Below are positions 38,104-47,186 of a stretch of DNA of 64,000 nt, in pieces. Location: the NCBI RefSeq assembly GCF_017565645.3, contig NZ_CP086136.1, positions 9,159,501 through 9,223,500 on the forward strand, read 5' to 3'. This DNA comes from Bradyrhizobium barranii subsp. barranii (GTDB taxonomy: Bacteria; Pseudomonadota; Alphaproteobacteria; Rhizobiales; Xanthobacteraceae). The notes beneath the pieces were generated by a model. It was not told the DNA's origin. It worked only from the letters and a program-made list of their open reading frames with translations, and ran no database searches. Every line of letters starts with the position of its first letter. Position 1 is the stretch's first letter. Position numbers and translations under genes: made by a program.

Positions 38104-39650
38104 GCCACGGCCCGCTTTTCGGCTTCGCGTGCGGCCTTCCAGTTCCAGGCCAGAAGTTCGTGAAGCTGGTTGGTCTTCGTGGCGCCGCTCACCATGCGAT
38201 CGAGAACGTCGACGAGATACGCCTCGGGGTCGAGGCCATTCAATTTCGCTGTGTTAAGAAGCGAAGCGAGTATCGCCCAGGTCTCGCCCCCGCCTTCGTC
38301 ACCACTGAACAACGAGTTCTTTTTTCCGATCGCAATTGGCCTGATCGATCGTTCGACCGTGTTGGTGTCCGGCTCGAGCCGCCCGTCATCCAGGAACGTC
38401 GTCAGGCCCTGCCAGCGTTCGAGCATGTAGTCGATCGCCTTGATGAGCGTCGAGCGGCGGGAGATCCCGTCCTTCACCGCGATCAGACGGGCCCTCAACG
38501 CCTCCATCAGCGGCTTCGTCTCGGCCTGTCGCGTCGCGCGGCGTTCCCCAGCATCGAGACCGCGGATCCTCTCCTCGATCGCGTAGACGGCCGCAATGCG
38601 CTCGATGACCTCCGCGGCGAAGGGTGAGTTCGTCGTCTTGTGCACCCTCACGAAGTTGCGGCGCGCGTGAACGAGACAATACGCCAGCTGGATCTGGCCC
38701 GACATCATCGCATCGCCCGCCAGCGAGGCGTAGGCGGCATAGCCGTCGACTTGCAGCACGCCTTCGAAGCCGGCTAACTGCGCCACGATCTCCTTTTTGC
38801 CGCGACCACCTGCGAACACGTAGGCGACCGCCGGCGGCGCCGGCCCCTTCCACGCCCGATCGTCCGTCGCGTGCGCCCAGAACTGGCAGATCCTCGTGCG
38901 GCCGCGTCCCGGATCGAGCACTGGCATCGGCGTCTCGTCGCAGAACAGCCGCTCGAAGCCGTGCATAGTCTTCAGTTGCAGATCGTAGAGGCCCCTGACC
39001 AGCCACGCCGCGCTCCCCATCCAGCGCGCCAGCGTCTGACGGTCGACGACGACACCCTGACCCGCCAGGATCTGCGTCTGGCGATAGAGCGTCGATTGCC
39101 AGGCATATTTGGCCGCGGCGATATGCGCGATCAGCGCCGTCGTTGCCATGCCGCCCTCGACGAGCCGCGCCGGTGCCGGGGCCTGGACAATCGGGCCCTC
39201 ACAGGAGCGGCAGGCGTATTTTGGACGGATCGTGCGGAGCACACGCAGCCACGCGGGAACCCGATCGAGCGCTTCGCTGCTCTCCTCGCCGATCCGATGC
39301 ATCTGACCCGTGCAGCACGGGCACAGCGTGGACGCCGGCTCGATCACCCGCTCGACCCGAGGCAGATGCGCCGGCAGCGCGCCGATGTTGCGCTTCGCTT
39401 TGCGCCGCTCCGGCCGCGGCGCGTCCGGTTTGTCGTCATTGGCCGGGAGCTGTGAGCCGGCGGTCCGTTCCAGATCAAACGCGATCTGTTCGGCGCAGAC
39501 GATCGCCGCGCGCTCCGATCGTGCGCCGAAGATCAGGCTCTTCAACGTGGCGATCTCTGCGCGCAGATCATCGTTCTCGCCTTCGAAAGCCAGCACCATC
39601 TCGGCAAGAGCCGCAGGGTCAGAGGGGAGATCTTCGGGGCGAAGCGCCAT
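38100..39650 (-). CDS. tnpC: IS66 transposase TnpC
   Basis: A 516-residue IS66 transposase. It has the coiled N-terminus with FGARSERAA, the zinc-finger-like STLCPCCTGQMH, and DDE residues in FCDETPMPVLDPGRGRTRIC, GVLQVDGYAAYASL and the Glu-containing EPDTNTVERSIRPI. The C-terminal tail reads LNTAKLNGLDPEAYL. Intact. Confidence 0.93.
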   Translation of the reverse strand: MALRPEDLPSDPAALAEMVLAFEGENDDLRAEIATLKSLIFGARSERAAIVCAEQIAFDLERTAGSQLPANDDKPDAPRPERRKAKRNIGALPAHLPRVERVIEPASTLCPCCTGQMHRIGEESSEALDRVPAWLRVLRTIRPKYACRSCEGPIVQAPAPARLVEGGMATTALIAHIAAAKYAWQSTLYRQTQILAGQGVVVDRQTLARWMGSAAWLVRGLYDLQLKTMHGFERLFCDETPMPVLDPGRGRTRICQFWAHATDDRAWKGPAPPAVAYVFAGGRGKKEIVAQLAGFEGVLQVDGYAAYASLAGDAMMSGQIQLAYCLVHARRNFVRVHKTTNSPFAAEVIERIAAVYAIEERIRGLDAGERRATRQAETKPLMEALRARLIAVKDGISRRSTLIKAIDYMLERWQGLTTFLDDGRLEPDTNTVERSIRPIAIGKKNSLFSGDEGGGETWAILASLLNTAKLNGLDPEAYLVDVLDRMVSGATKTNQLHELLAWNWKAAREAEKRAVA

Positions 39651-39700
39651 ATCGCAGAGCTACACGAACGCACTCGCAATCGCCAGCAAAACAAGACGCT

Positions 39701-40057
39701 TCAGGCAACCTTCGTCGGCCGCTTCGTCACCTTCGGGACCACACGCGACCACTCCGCAAGACCTTCAATCAGCATCGCCAGTTGCGCCCCCGTCACCGGC
39801 ATCGTACCCTCGCGAACAGGTGGCCAGGCAAAGCCCCCATTCTCCAGCCACTTCGTCGCTAGAACCATTCCCGAGCCGTCAAAAACCAGTAGCTTCAAAC
39901 GATCCGATCGCTTCGATCGGAAGACATAAACGTCACCGCTGTAGGGCTTGCCGCCTAATCCCTCCGCTACCAGCGCGACAAGGCCATGAACGCCTTTACG
40001 AAAGTCAATCGGCTGCGTCGCGACGAACACACGGACCATTGGACCGAAAGAGATCAT
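39701..40057 (-). CDS. tnpB: IS66 accessory protein TnpB
   Basis: A 118-residue protein with the TnpB signatures VFVATQPIDFRKGVHGLVAL, VFRSKRSDRLKLLVFDGSG and FAWPPVREG. Its start overlaps the tnpA end. Confidence 0.92.
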   Translation of the reverse strand: MISFGPMVRVFVATQPIDFRKGVHGLVALVAEGLGGKPYSGDVYVFRSKRSDRLKLLVFDGSGMVLATKWLENGGFAWPPVREGTMPVTGAQLAMLIEGLAEWSRVVPKVTKRPTKVA

Positions 40058-40476
40058 CGCGTCGATCTCACCGCCGCCAGCACGCGCTCCAGCGTCGCGG
40101 CGTCGACGCCGACGGGCACGCGCACCGTCGCGCCCGCGATCATCACCTCGATCCGCTCGGCCGGATCCGTCAGAACATGCGCCTTATCGATCGCGTTCGG
40201 CTGCGCCTCGACGGCGGCCTCGAGCCTGACTTGCACGAACTGCGGCGCTTCGCTCGACGCGAGCCGCGCCTGGCGCCGCCACACACTGAGCAGTCCCCGG
40301 TTCACCCCGTTGCGTCGAGCCACCTCGGAAATGCTCGTCTCCGGATCGGCACTCTCGGCCACGATCCGCGCCTTCTCCGCATCGCTCCAACTGCGCCGTC
40401 GCCTCTCCCCTGTGATCACCTCGATCCGCTGATAGGAGGCGGCATCATGCCCGTCTTGATGTCTGTCTTGATGCAT
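40054..40476 (-). CDS. tnpA: IS66 accessory protein TnpA
   Basis: A 140-residue helix-turn-helix protein: RRSWSDAEKARIVAESAD, then SISEVARRNGVNRGLLSVWRR, typical of IS66 TnpA, which probably binds the element ends. Confidence 0.9.
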   Translation of the reverse strand: MHQDRHQDGHDAASYQRIEVITGERRRRSWSDAEKARIVAESADPETSISEVARRNGVNRGLLSVWRRQARLASSEAPQFVQVRLEAAVEAQPNAIDKAHVLTDPAERIEVMIAGATVRVPVGVDAATLERVLAAVRSTR

Positions 40477-40565
40477 GGAACGAGCGTCCCTCGCGTTGTC
40501 AAATCCACGCGCGAGTCTCGCTCATCCCGTCCACCTAAACGAGGTGGGGTCGTCGTACCGCTATC

Positions 40566-40573
40566 GAAGTAAC
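40566..40573. repeat. Target-site duplication of IS66 copy 1 (right)
   Basis: GAAGTAAC, identical to 37397-37404. Confidence 0.92.
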
Positions 40574-40985
40574 TGCGAGTTGGCCTCGAATAGCAGATCC
40601 AGCGGATTGCTCCAGTAACGGCTTCCTTCAAATAAGTTTCAGGCCCCCCTAAACGCAAATCACAGTCACATTGCGATACATACGTTCGATAGCCGACCGG
40701 GAACATTTCGGTGTCGCTCGACGAAATCACGGCAGTTGCTCCTGAACGTAGGGCAAGTCCAATATCATCGTCCAAATTGAAATCGTAGCTCCCACCTGGT
40801 CTAAGCTGGATCTTGTTCGGGTACACTGTGACGATCGCGACATCATTCTCCAATGCCGCTCTTCTAATCAGCTCTGCATGCCCAAGATGCAGGGCGCCGA
40901 GAGTGTGGACCGTTCCAATCGTCTGACCTGTTCTCGCGACCTCCCGGATGAACGCCTTGCCTGCGGAAAGACCTGTCAGATGCAT
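40566..40985 (-). pseudogene. panC: panC-like gene, 5' part
   Basis: From the ATG at 40985 (MHLTGLSAGKAFIRE) the protein reads GTVHTLGALHLGHAELIRRA, the nucleotide-binding HxGH region of pantothenate synthetase (usually PTMGxLHxGH), then VTVYPNKIQLRPGGSYDFN and DLRLGGPETYLKEAVTG. It breaks off at SRPTRSYF, where IS66 copy 1 begins. The 3' part resumes with YFGLKD at 37404. The gene diverges from canonical PanC at several usually conserved positions (VHTLGA for PTMGA, YPNKIQ for FVNPTQ), so it may already have had a changed activity before the insertion. A second panC elsewhere is likely. Confidence 0.85.
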
Positions 40986-41172
40986 CTTCTTACTCCGCTT
41001 TTTGAACGCCAAAATAGTGGCGCGTTCGGATCTCGGAAGGCGCGCCGCCCAGCGTCTCGTGGGCCGCGCACGCCAACGAGCACCAAAGAGGTTTTACGCC
41101 CTCTCACACCTCGACCACCGCACGAACTGTCCAAAGCTCGCGCGCACTGTTCTTGCAGCTCCGAAGCAGTCA

Positions 41173-41180
41173 GGTTGACC
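41173..41180. repeat. Target-site duplication of IS66 copy 2 (left)
   Basis: GGTTGACC, repeated exactly at 45709-45716. On the minus strand the short frame just before panC (from about 41172 to 40976, VNLTASELQEQCARALDSS) may be the end of a gene cut by this insertion; it is not identified. Confidence 0.9.
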
Positions 41181-41265
41181 GTAACCGGCATGAGGCCCCC
41201 ACCTAGCCACCCCTCGGCTTGCGCGCGATACAGCCTGGCATGAGCTGATCGGTGGAGGTGGAACG

Positions 41266-41727
41266 ATGGCAAATGCCATGCTTGATGCCAGGCAGGAAGA
41301 TGACTCCTATCGTCGCGTCGAAGTGATCACTGGGGAGCGCCGACGGCGTCGGTGGACGGGCGAGGAGAAGGCCCGGATCGTGGCGGAGAGCTTTGGGGAG
41401 GGTGCGAACATCTCCGAGGTTGCGCGGCGCAACGGCGTTTCGCGGGGGCTGCTTACGGTGTGGCGACGCCAAGTTGCGGCGGCGGTGGTGGGCAAGGCGC
41501 CGAACTTCGTGCCAATCCAAATTGGTGCCGAGAGCGGTAGCGGGACAGCCGGCGAGCCCGAGCGTATTTCGCGGCTACAGACGAAGCCTTTGGAGATCGC
41601 CGCGCCGCCGGCCAAGGTTTGCGGAGTTGTCGAGATCGAGGTGAACGGGGCGCGCATCCGGGTCGAGCCGGGCGTGGAGCTGGCGACGCTGTCGACCGTG
41701 CTGGCGGCGCTTCGGGGCATCCGGTGA
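41266..41727 (+). CDS. tnpA: IS66 accessory protein TnpA
   Basis: A 153-residue protein with RRRWTGEEKARIVAESFGEG and NISEVARRNGVSRGLLTVW, the IS66 TnpA helix-turn-helix. The stop overlaps the tnpB start. Confidence 0.9.
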   Translation: MANAMLDARQEDDSYRRVEVITGERRRRRWTGEEKARIVAESFGEGANISEVARRNGVSRGLLTVWRRQVAAAVVGKAPNFVPIQIGAESGSGTAGEPERISRLQTKPLEIAAPPAKVCGVVEIEVNGARIRVEPGVELATLSTVLAALRGIR

Positions 41728-42077
41728 TTGCGCTACGCTCTGACCTCAAGGTGGTGCTGGCGACACAGCCGGTCGATTTCCGCAAGTCGGTGCATACGCT
41801 GTCGGCATTGGTGAGCGAAGCGCTGCGTGTGAACCCGTATTGTGGCGACGTCTTCGTGTTCCGCAGCAAACGCATGGACAGGGTGAAGCTTCTGGCGTGG
41901 GACGGCAGCGGCATGGTGCTGGTGACGAAGTGGTTGCACCAGGGGCACTTCACTTGGCCGCCGATCCGCGACGGCGTGGTGCATCTCAGTGCGACGCAGC
42001 TCGCGATGCTGCTCGACGGACTCGAGTGGACGCGCGTCTCACCCAAGCCTGTGAAGCAGCCGGCCGTTGTCGGCTGA
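41724..42077 (+). CDS. tnpB: IS66 accessory protein TnpB
   Basis: A 117-residue protein opening with GTG that overlaps the tnpA stop (GTGA). Signatures are VVLATQPVDFRKSVHTLSAL, VFRSKRMDRVKLLAWDGSG and FTWPPIRDG. Confidence 0.92.
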   Translation: MIALRSDLKVVLATQPVDFRKSVHTLSALVSEALRVNPYCGDVFVFRSKRMDRVKLLAWDGSGMVLVTKWLHQGHFTWPPIRDGVVHLSATQLAMLLDGLEWTRVSPKPVKQPAVVG

Positions 42078-42127
42078 GAGGAGAGGATTTCGCTGGAGCC
42101 TGTGGCGCGCGGATGTATGGTCCGTTC

Positions 42128-43048
42128 ATGGCGATTCGCCCGGACGTTCTCCCGACTGATCCAGCCGCTCTAACCGAGATGGTGCTCGCGCTTGACGCCG
42201 AGAACGAGAAGCTGCGTGTTGCGATGCAGACGCTCAAGGAGATGATCTTCGGGAAGCGCTCGGAACGGCTTGCCACGCTCGTGGCCGAGCAACTTGCGCT
42301 TGAGCTTGACGATCTTGAGACCAGTGTCACGCCGCCTGCAGCTGCCAACGACGATGTGCCTGCGGCGAAGCCGGCCGATAAGCCGCGCAAGAAGGCGCGC
42401 CGCAACATCGGCGCGTTGCCCAAGCATCTGCCGCGCTGTGAGCAGGTCCTGGAGCCGGAGGTGACGGCCTGCCCGTGCTGCCAAGGCCAGCTTCACAAGA
42501 TCGGCGAGGACGTCAGCGAGGTGTTGGACGTGATCCCGGCGATCCTGCGCGTGCTGCGCACGATCCGTCCCAAATACGGCTGCCGCGGCTGCACTGATGG
42601 CGTAGTCCAGGCGAAAGTGCTGCCGCGCCTGATTGAAGGCGGCATGGCGTCGACGGCCCTCGTGACCCACGTGGTGGTCTCGAAGTTCGCCTGGTATTTG
42701 CCGCTGTACCGGCAGGTTCAGATCCTGGCCGGCCAGGGCATCCATCTTGACCGCGCGACGCTCGCCGGTTGGGTCAAACGTGCCGCCTGGTGGCTCAGGA
42801 GCCTTTATGAGCTGCAGCTGCGGATGATTCAGGCCGCGCCGCGCGTGTTCTGCGATGAGACGCCGATGCCGGTGCTCGATCCCGGACGACATCGCCCCCG
42901 CATCTGCCAGTTCTGGGCGCATGCTATGGATGACCAGCCATGGGGTGGCCCCTCGCCGCCGGCGGTTGCCTACGTATTCGCCGACGGCCGTGGCACCAAG
43001 GAGATCGCCGGACAGTTGACGGGCTTTTCCGGCATTCTGCAGGTGGAC
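42128..43048 (+). pseudogene. tnpC: IS66 TnpC, 5' part, interrupted
   Basis: From the ATG at 42128 (MAIRPDVLPTDPAALTEM) the frame follows TnpC through FGKRSERLATL, TACPCCQGQLHKIGE and FCDETPMPVLDPGRH up to GILQVD, where the second catalytic Asp lies. There the IS110-type element begins. The rest of the gene is at 44418-45056. Confidence 0.92.
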
Positions 43049-44417
43049 GTGTGTGGACGCCCCACTAAATGCAAGCAAAATTTAACTTCGGAACAGGCAT
43101 GTGGTCGGGTGCTGACGTGTGTCCGGCCTCGTGATGCGACCTCGACACGTCGCGGGCCCTTATGGAATGCGTGGATTGGATCCAATTCGGCTATGCGTGC
43201 TCTCTGGCACTCATCCACCTGTTGATTCTTCCAATCCCAGTCCCTGACCGATTGCCCATAATCCTCCGTTAGACCTTACCACATTCCCGACGTCTCTCGG
43301 CTTCTGGCCCTGCGTTACGCAGCGCCAGACGCTGGAGCTTGATAAGCGCCACCGCGGACCATCAAGGCCCAAGCGATACGCGCCAATTTGTTCGCTAGAG
43401 CGACCGCGATCAGCTTTGGTGGCTTCTTCAAGAGCATTCTCGCGAGCCAGGATCCTGCTGGCGGTCCATATCGTCTTGCCCATCGCACCACGGCGGTGGC
43501 ACCAAGCACGAGGAGCCGTCGGAGATCTCGCCGGCCCATCCTGGAGATTTTGCCAAGCCTGTCCTTGCCTCCGGAAGAATTCTGTTTGGGCGTGAGACCA
43601 ATCCAGGCCGCAAAATCACGCCCCTTGGAAAAGGTCTCCGCCGAGGGCGCCAAGGCCTCTATCGCTGTGGCGCAGATTGCCCCGATCCCCGGAATGGTCA
43701 TTAAGCGAGAGGCCACCTCGTCCTGTCTCGCGCGCACTCGCAGTCCCTTCTCAAGCTCTGCAATCTGCTCCGACAGGGATTCCACGTGCTTCAAGAGAGT
43801 CTGGCAAAGGCCACGAGCGAGATCGGGCAGGTCCGGATATATTGTCAGGAGCTCATGCAATCGGGGGATATGTCTGACGCCCTGAGCCACGATCAAGCCG
43901 TATTCCGCAAGATGTCCGCGCAAAGCGTTGATCGCCTGTGTACGCTGTCGAACCAAGAGATCACGAACCTTGAATGCCATGGAAGAGGCTTGCTTCTCGG
44001 CGCTCTTGACGCCGACAAAGCGCATCGTTGGTCGAGACGCGGCTTCGGCGATCGCTTCCGCATCCGCGGCATCGTTCTTCTGACGCTTAACGAAGGGCTT
44101 CACGTAGGAGGGATGGATCAGCCGGACCTCGTGCCCAAATTTACCAATCTCCCGTCCCCAATAGTGGGCGCTGGCGCAGGCCTCCATTGCGACCACACAC
44201 CTTGGCAACTTGGCGAAAAACTCGAGCAATCTGCTGCGGTTGAGCTTTTTACGCAGGATCATCCTTCCGTCCTGCCCCGCGCCGTGGACCTGAAACACGT
44301 TCTTGGCCAAATCTAAACCGATGATGCTAACCTCGTCGTCCATGGACGTCCTCCTTACCGGGTTTCAACACCCGCACTTTGGCACAATCGATGCCGTCGG
44401 GGGGCGTCCACTCCATC
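43049..44417 (-). mobile_element. IS110/IS1111-type element nested in IS66 tnpC
   Basis: 1369 bp, placed exactly between codons of the split tnpC: GTGGAC before it and GGTTATGCC after it rejoin as QVD-GYA. Short subterminal inverted repeats GTGGACGCCCC (43053) and GGGGCGTCCAC (near 44400) fit the IS1111 subgroup. No clear target duplication, as is usual for this family. It carries one intact transposase on the minus strand. Confidence 0.88.
43315..44343 (-). CDS. IS110-family transposase (IS1111 subgroup)
   Basis: A 342-residue DEDD transposase. The N-terminal RuvC-like domain opens IIGLDLAKNVFQVHGAG with the first Asp; AMEACASAHYWG and KNDAADAEAIAEAA hold further acidic residues. The C-terminal transposase-20 domain includes LMTIPGIGAICATAIEAL and FAAWIGLTPKQNSSGGKDRL with its conserved Ser. 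The long non-coding part, chiefly between the left end (43049) and the gene end, may encode the guide (bridge) RNA known from IS110 elements. Confidence 0.93.
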   Translation of the reverse strand: MDDEVSIIGLDLAKNVFQVHGAGQDGRMILRKKLNRSRLLEFFAKLPRCVVAMEACASAHYWGREIGKFGHEVRLIHPSYVKPFVKRQKNDAADAEAIAEAASRPTMRFVGVKSAEKQASSMAFKVRDLLVRQRTQAINALRGHLAEYGLIVAQGVRHIPRLHELLTIYPDLPDLARGLCQTLLKHVESLSEQIAELEKGLRVRARQDEVASRLMTIPGIGAICATAIEALAPSAETFSKGRDFAAWIGLTPKQNSSGGKDRLGKISRMGRRDLRRLLVLGATAVVRWARRYGPPAGSWLARMLLKKPPKLIAVALANKLARIAWALMVRGGAYQAPASGAA

Positions 44418-45056
44418 GGTTATGCCGCCTACAAGGCGCTGGCACGCGGTCATGGCGGCGCGATCCAGCTCGCCTTTTGTCTCGCCCATGCCCGACGCAA
44501 ATTCGTCGAGGTGTACAAGACCACCCAGTCGCCATTCGCGCGCGAGGTGATTGAACGGCTGCAGGCGGTCTATGCGATCGAGGCAGTGATCCGCGGCAGT
44601 AGTGCCGAGCAGCGGCTGGCCGCCCGCCGCACCAGGAGCGCACCCTTGATGGCGGCGCTCAATGCGCGACTGACCGAGATCGTCGGCCAGCTGTTCTCCC
44701 AATCGAAGCTGACAGAGGCGATCAACTATGCGCTCAATCACTGGGACGGACTGACGCTGTTTCTCCGCGACGGCCGCGTCGAGGTCGACTCCAACACAGT
44801 CGAGCGTTCCATGCGCCCGATTGCCATGGGAAGACGCAACTCCTTGTTCAGCGGCAGCGAAGGCGGCGCCGAGAGCTGGGCCATCCTGGCGTCGATCGTG
44901 AACACCGCAAAGCTCCATGAGCTCGATCCGCAGGCCTATCTGACCGACGTGCTGGAGCGCATCGTCTCCGGGCGAACCAAGAGCCATCAACTGCACGAGT
45001 TGCTTGCCTGGCACTGGAAGGCGGCGCGCCAGCGCACCGCACAGGCCGCTGCGTGA
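44418..45056 (+). pseudogene. tnpC: IS66 TnpC, 3' part
   Basis: Continues the interrupted tnpC from GYAAYKALARGHGGAIQLAF to the stop, with the catalytic Glu in EVDSNTVERSMRPI and the tail VNTAKLHELDPQAYL. The first codon directly follows the nested element. Confidence 0.9.
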
Positions 45057-45676
45057 GCCCACGTCGCCATAAAGCATCGTCATCGATGGCCGTCGCCGCG
45101 ATGCCACTTGCGGAACTCCAGCGATGGCTGCAGGCTCGCGTCGATCAGCATCCTGCCGCCACCAATCTCTCCATGCTCGACGGCTACGTCGCCGCAATCG
45201 TGGCCGGACCGGTGTCGATGAGCCCACTCGACTGGATCTGCCCGCTGCTCGCCATCGATGCCGATGCCTTCAACCACGGCGGCACCCCGGAGTTTGCAGC
45301 CATATCGGCCGTCGCGCTGCGCCACAATGACATCAGCAACACCCTCTCGACCGCACCCGACAGCTTCGCGCCGATGCACCGGCGCAAACCCAGTGGAGAC
45401 GTCGATCCGCGACCATGGTGCCAAGGCTTCTATGCCGCGATGCGGCTCAAGCTATCGGCGTGGGCGCCGTTGCTGGACGCCAGCAACGTCAATCGCGGCC
45501 TACTTCTGCCCATCCTGCTGCACTGTCGCGACGATCAGGGCCGTCCGCTGCTTGGACCACCACGAAGCGGTCGCGAGACCAAGAACTTTCTGCGTAACGC
45601 CCACGCCGACATTCCGGCGGCGGTCGAGGCCTTGCGGCAATACTGGATGCCGATCCGCTACGCCCGCGCTCGCTGA
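45053..45676 (+). CDS. UPF0149 (YecA-type) passenger protein of IS66
   Basis: A 207-residue protein starting with GTG inside the tnpC stop (GTGA). It matches the passenger of IS66 copy 1 throughout: LSMLDGYVAAIVAGPVSMSP, WICPLLAIDADAFNHG, PWCQGFYAAMRLK, EALRQYWMPIRY. The conserved position in two diverged elements shows it is a stable part of this IS66 subgroup. Function unknown. Confidence 0.87.
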   Translation: MSPRRHKASSSMAVAAMPLAELQRWLQARVDQHPAATNLSMLDGYVAAIVAGPVSMSPLDWICPLLAIDADAFNHGGTPEFAAISAVALRHNDISNTLSTAPDSFAPMHRRKPSGDVDPRPWCQGFYAAMRLKLSAWAPLLDASNVNRGLLLPILLHCRDDQGRPLLGPPRSGRETKNFLRNAHADIPAAVEALRQYWMPIRYARAR

Positions 45677-45708
45677 TCACCGCGCACGTGGGAGCTCATA
45701 CCGGTTAC

Positions 45709-45716
45709 GGTTGACC
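45709..45716. repeat. Target-site duplication of IS66 copy 2 (right)
   Basis: GGTTGACC, identical to 41173-41180. Confidence 0.9.
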
Positions 45717-45845
45717 CTTCTCGACCCCGTCTGATCACCGATGAGAATTCAGCCAGATAGCTTGATGGTTCGCGCGGCTGCCGCCCCTCCAGAGCGACCT
45801 GCAGTCCCCGACAATGGTCGGCGAAAAATGGTGGCTCGAAAGTGG

Positions 45846-47186
45846 TTATCTTAGCGCCCGAAAGTCCACCTTTACGAAACTGGCCTGGAACGGCGATATC
45901 CCACTCAGGTTCGCATCGCGCAGGGACGATTGGTTCATGCGAACGTATGCGGCTCGCGTTGCCTCCAGGTTACTTTCGGTCATATCCGCGGCGAGATATG
46001 CCTGAACGAGATTTGATCCCTCGAAATTTGCGTGATTCAATGCCATTGATTGCGGCGGATCACCGGTGATCATCGACCTGTAGAGGTAAGCTTGGGATAG
46101 GTCCGCATGCTCCAGATCGCAGTCGCGCACAAAGGCGCAGCGGCCGCGAAAACCGGTGAATTTGGCCGCTCGCATTGTGCTCTCTGTTATCGAAATGCTT
46201 TCACCTGATGCGCTAGATAGATCCGCCCCATTCAGCTGACAGGAGTGAATAGATGCACCGGTAAGCACGGCACCCACGAGGTTCGCGTCGGACAGGCCTA
46301 CGGACAGAAGCCGCGCCTCGGTCAAGTCTGCCTGTTCCAGCTCCGCTCCCGCAAGATTTGATAGGTGAAGATCAGCGAATGGGGCGCTCAGGGCTCTCGC
46401 CCGAATCCGCCCGCTCACCTTTGAGAGTCTCAGATACGGAAGATGAGCGCCCTCTAAGACGAGACCATCGATCGAGATGGGACGCACGATCGATAAACAG
46501 TCTCCCTTCGACTGAAAGAACGAGCAATCCGCCAGATGCGCCTTCGTGATCGTGACCTGGCTCAGCTTTGCGAAGCGGAAGGACGCTGAAGGGAGGAAGC
46601 ATTCATTGATGGTTGAGCCCTGTAATTCCGCGCCGTCGAATACAGCATCACTCGCGTCGCACTGGTAAACGAGGAGCCCGCTGAGCATCGCGTTGTCAAA
46701 GCGTGTTCTTTTCATGCTGCAACCGTGAAAAAGGCTGCCGGTTGCATCGATTACATTGCGCAGACTGGCATCATCGAAGTTGCAGACCTGCGCTGCCATC
46801 GCATGCATATAGGCAAAATCGAGCTTGGCCCCCATGAAACTTGCCCGCTCTAGCCCCGGACAGATAAGGTTCGCCTCAGAAAGATCTGCTCGATCCAACT
46901 TTGTTCCGTAGAGCTGCGCGCGATTGAGGGTACAGCGTCGCAGCGGGAAATCTGATAGGTCATGACCGCTAAGGTTCTCGGAGGATAGCTGCAAGCCAAT
47001 CCCGGTCCTTCTGATTGCCTCCTCGGTTCGCCTCCTAACAGCAGCAACCGCCAGCAGCCGGTCGGCAGCCCGGCTCCAGTACCGAACGAACTCGCCATCT
47101 GATGAAAGCTTGTCTTTCGGATCTGAGTAGTGCTCTGCCCCTTCATTCACGGTGCACTCGCTATCAGCGCCGATCCTTTGCGACAT
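45846..47186 (-). CDS. Pentapeptide-repeat protein
   Basis: A 446-residue protein. After a helical N-terminus (about 1-70) most of the chain is A(D/N)LXX-type pentapeptides: CTLNRAQLYGTKLDRADLSEA, GAELEQADLTEARLLSVGLS, DANLVGAVLTGASIHS and, near the end, QAYLAADMTESNLEATRAAY. Such repeats fold into a right-handed quadrilateral beta helix used for protein interaction or DNA mimicry. It has no signal peptide and no tts box that I can see, so secretion is unsupported, though pentapeptide proteins are known among effectors of other bacteria. It stands alone; function unknown. Confidence 0.85.
   Translation of the reverse strand: MSQRIGADSECTVNEGAEHYSDPKDKLSSDGEFVRYWSRAADRLLAVAAVRRRTEEAIRRTGIGLQLSSENLSGHDLSDFPLRRCTLNRAQLYGTKLDRADLSEANLICPGLERASFMGAKLDFAYMHAMAAQVCNFDDASLRNVIDATGSLFHGCSMKRTRFDNAMLSGLLVYQCDASDAVFDGAELQGSTINECFLPSASFRFAKLSQVTITKAHLADCSFFQSKGDCLSIVRPISIDGLVLEGAHLPYLRLSKVSGRIRARALSAPFADLHLSNLAGAELEQADLTEARLLSVGLSDANLVGAVLTGASIHSCQLNGADLSSASGESISITESTMRAAKFTGFRGRCAFVRDCDLEHADLSQAYLYRSMITGDPPQSMALNHANFEGSNLVQAYLAADMTESNLEATRAAYVRMNQSSLRDANLSGISPFQASFVKVDFRALR

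Larger units (their letters stand above)
37405..40565 (-). mobile_element. IS66-family element (copy 1) inserted in panC
   Basis: A 3161 bp element with four genes on the minus strand: tnpA, tnpB, tnpC and a UPF0149 passenger. The ends carry an imperfect inverted repeat: left GTAAACGGTACGA, complement of right GATAGCGGTACGA. Perfect 8 bp duplications lie on both sides. The passenger makes it longer than a typical 2.5-2.8 kb IS66. Confidence 0.93.
41181..45708 (+). mobile_element. IS66-family element (copy 2), split by an IS110/IS1111 element
   Basis: Left end GTAACCGGCATGAGG, complement of right end GTAACCGGTATGAGC, flanked by 8 bp duplications. Gene order is tnpA, tnpB, tnpC and a UPF0149 passenger, all on the plus strand. 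tnpC is interrupted at 43048. Without the 1369 bp insert the element is 3159 bp, almost the same length as copy 1 (3161 bp), although the sequences have diverged. Confidence 0.93.

Noticed and set aside
39310..40572. 420-codon plus-strand frame across IS66 copy 1
   Set aside because: Antisense shadow of tnpC, tnpB and tnpA.
41840..43225. 461-codon version of the tnpC frame starting in tnpB
   Set aside because: The first 96 codons overlap tnpB in another frame; the TnpC start at 42128 fits the family.
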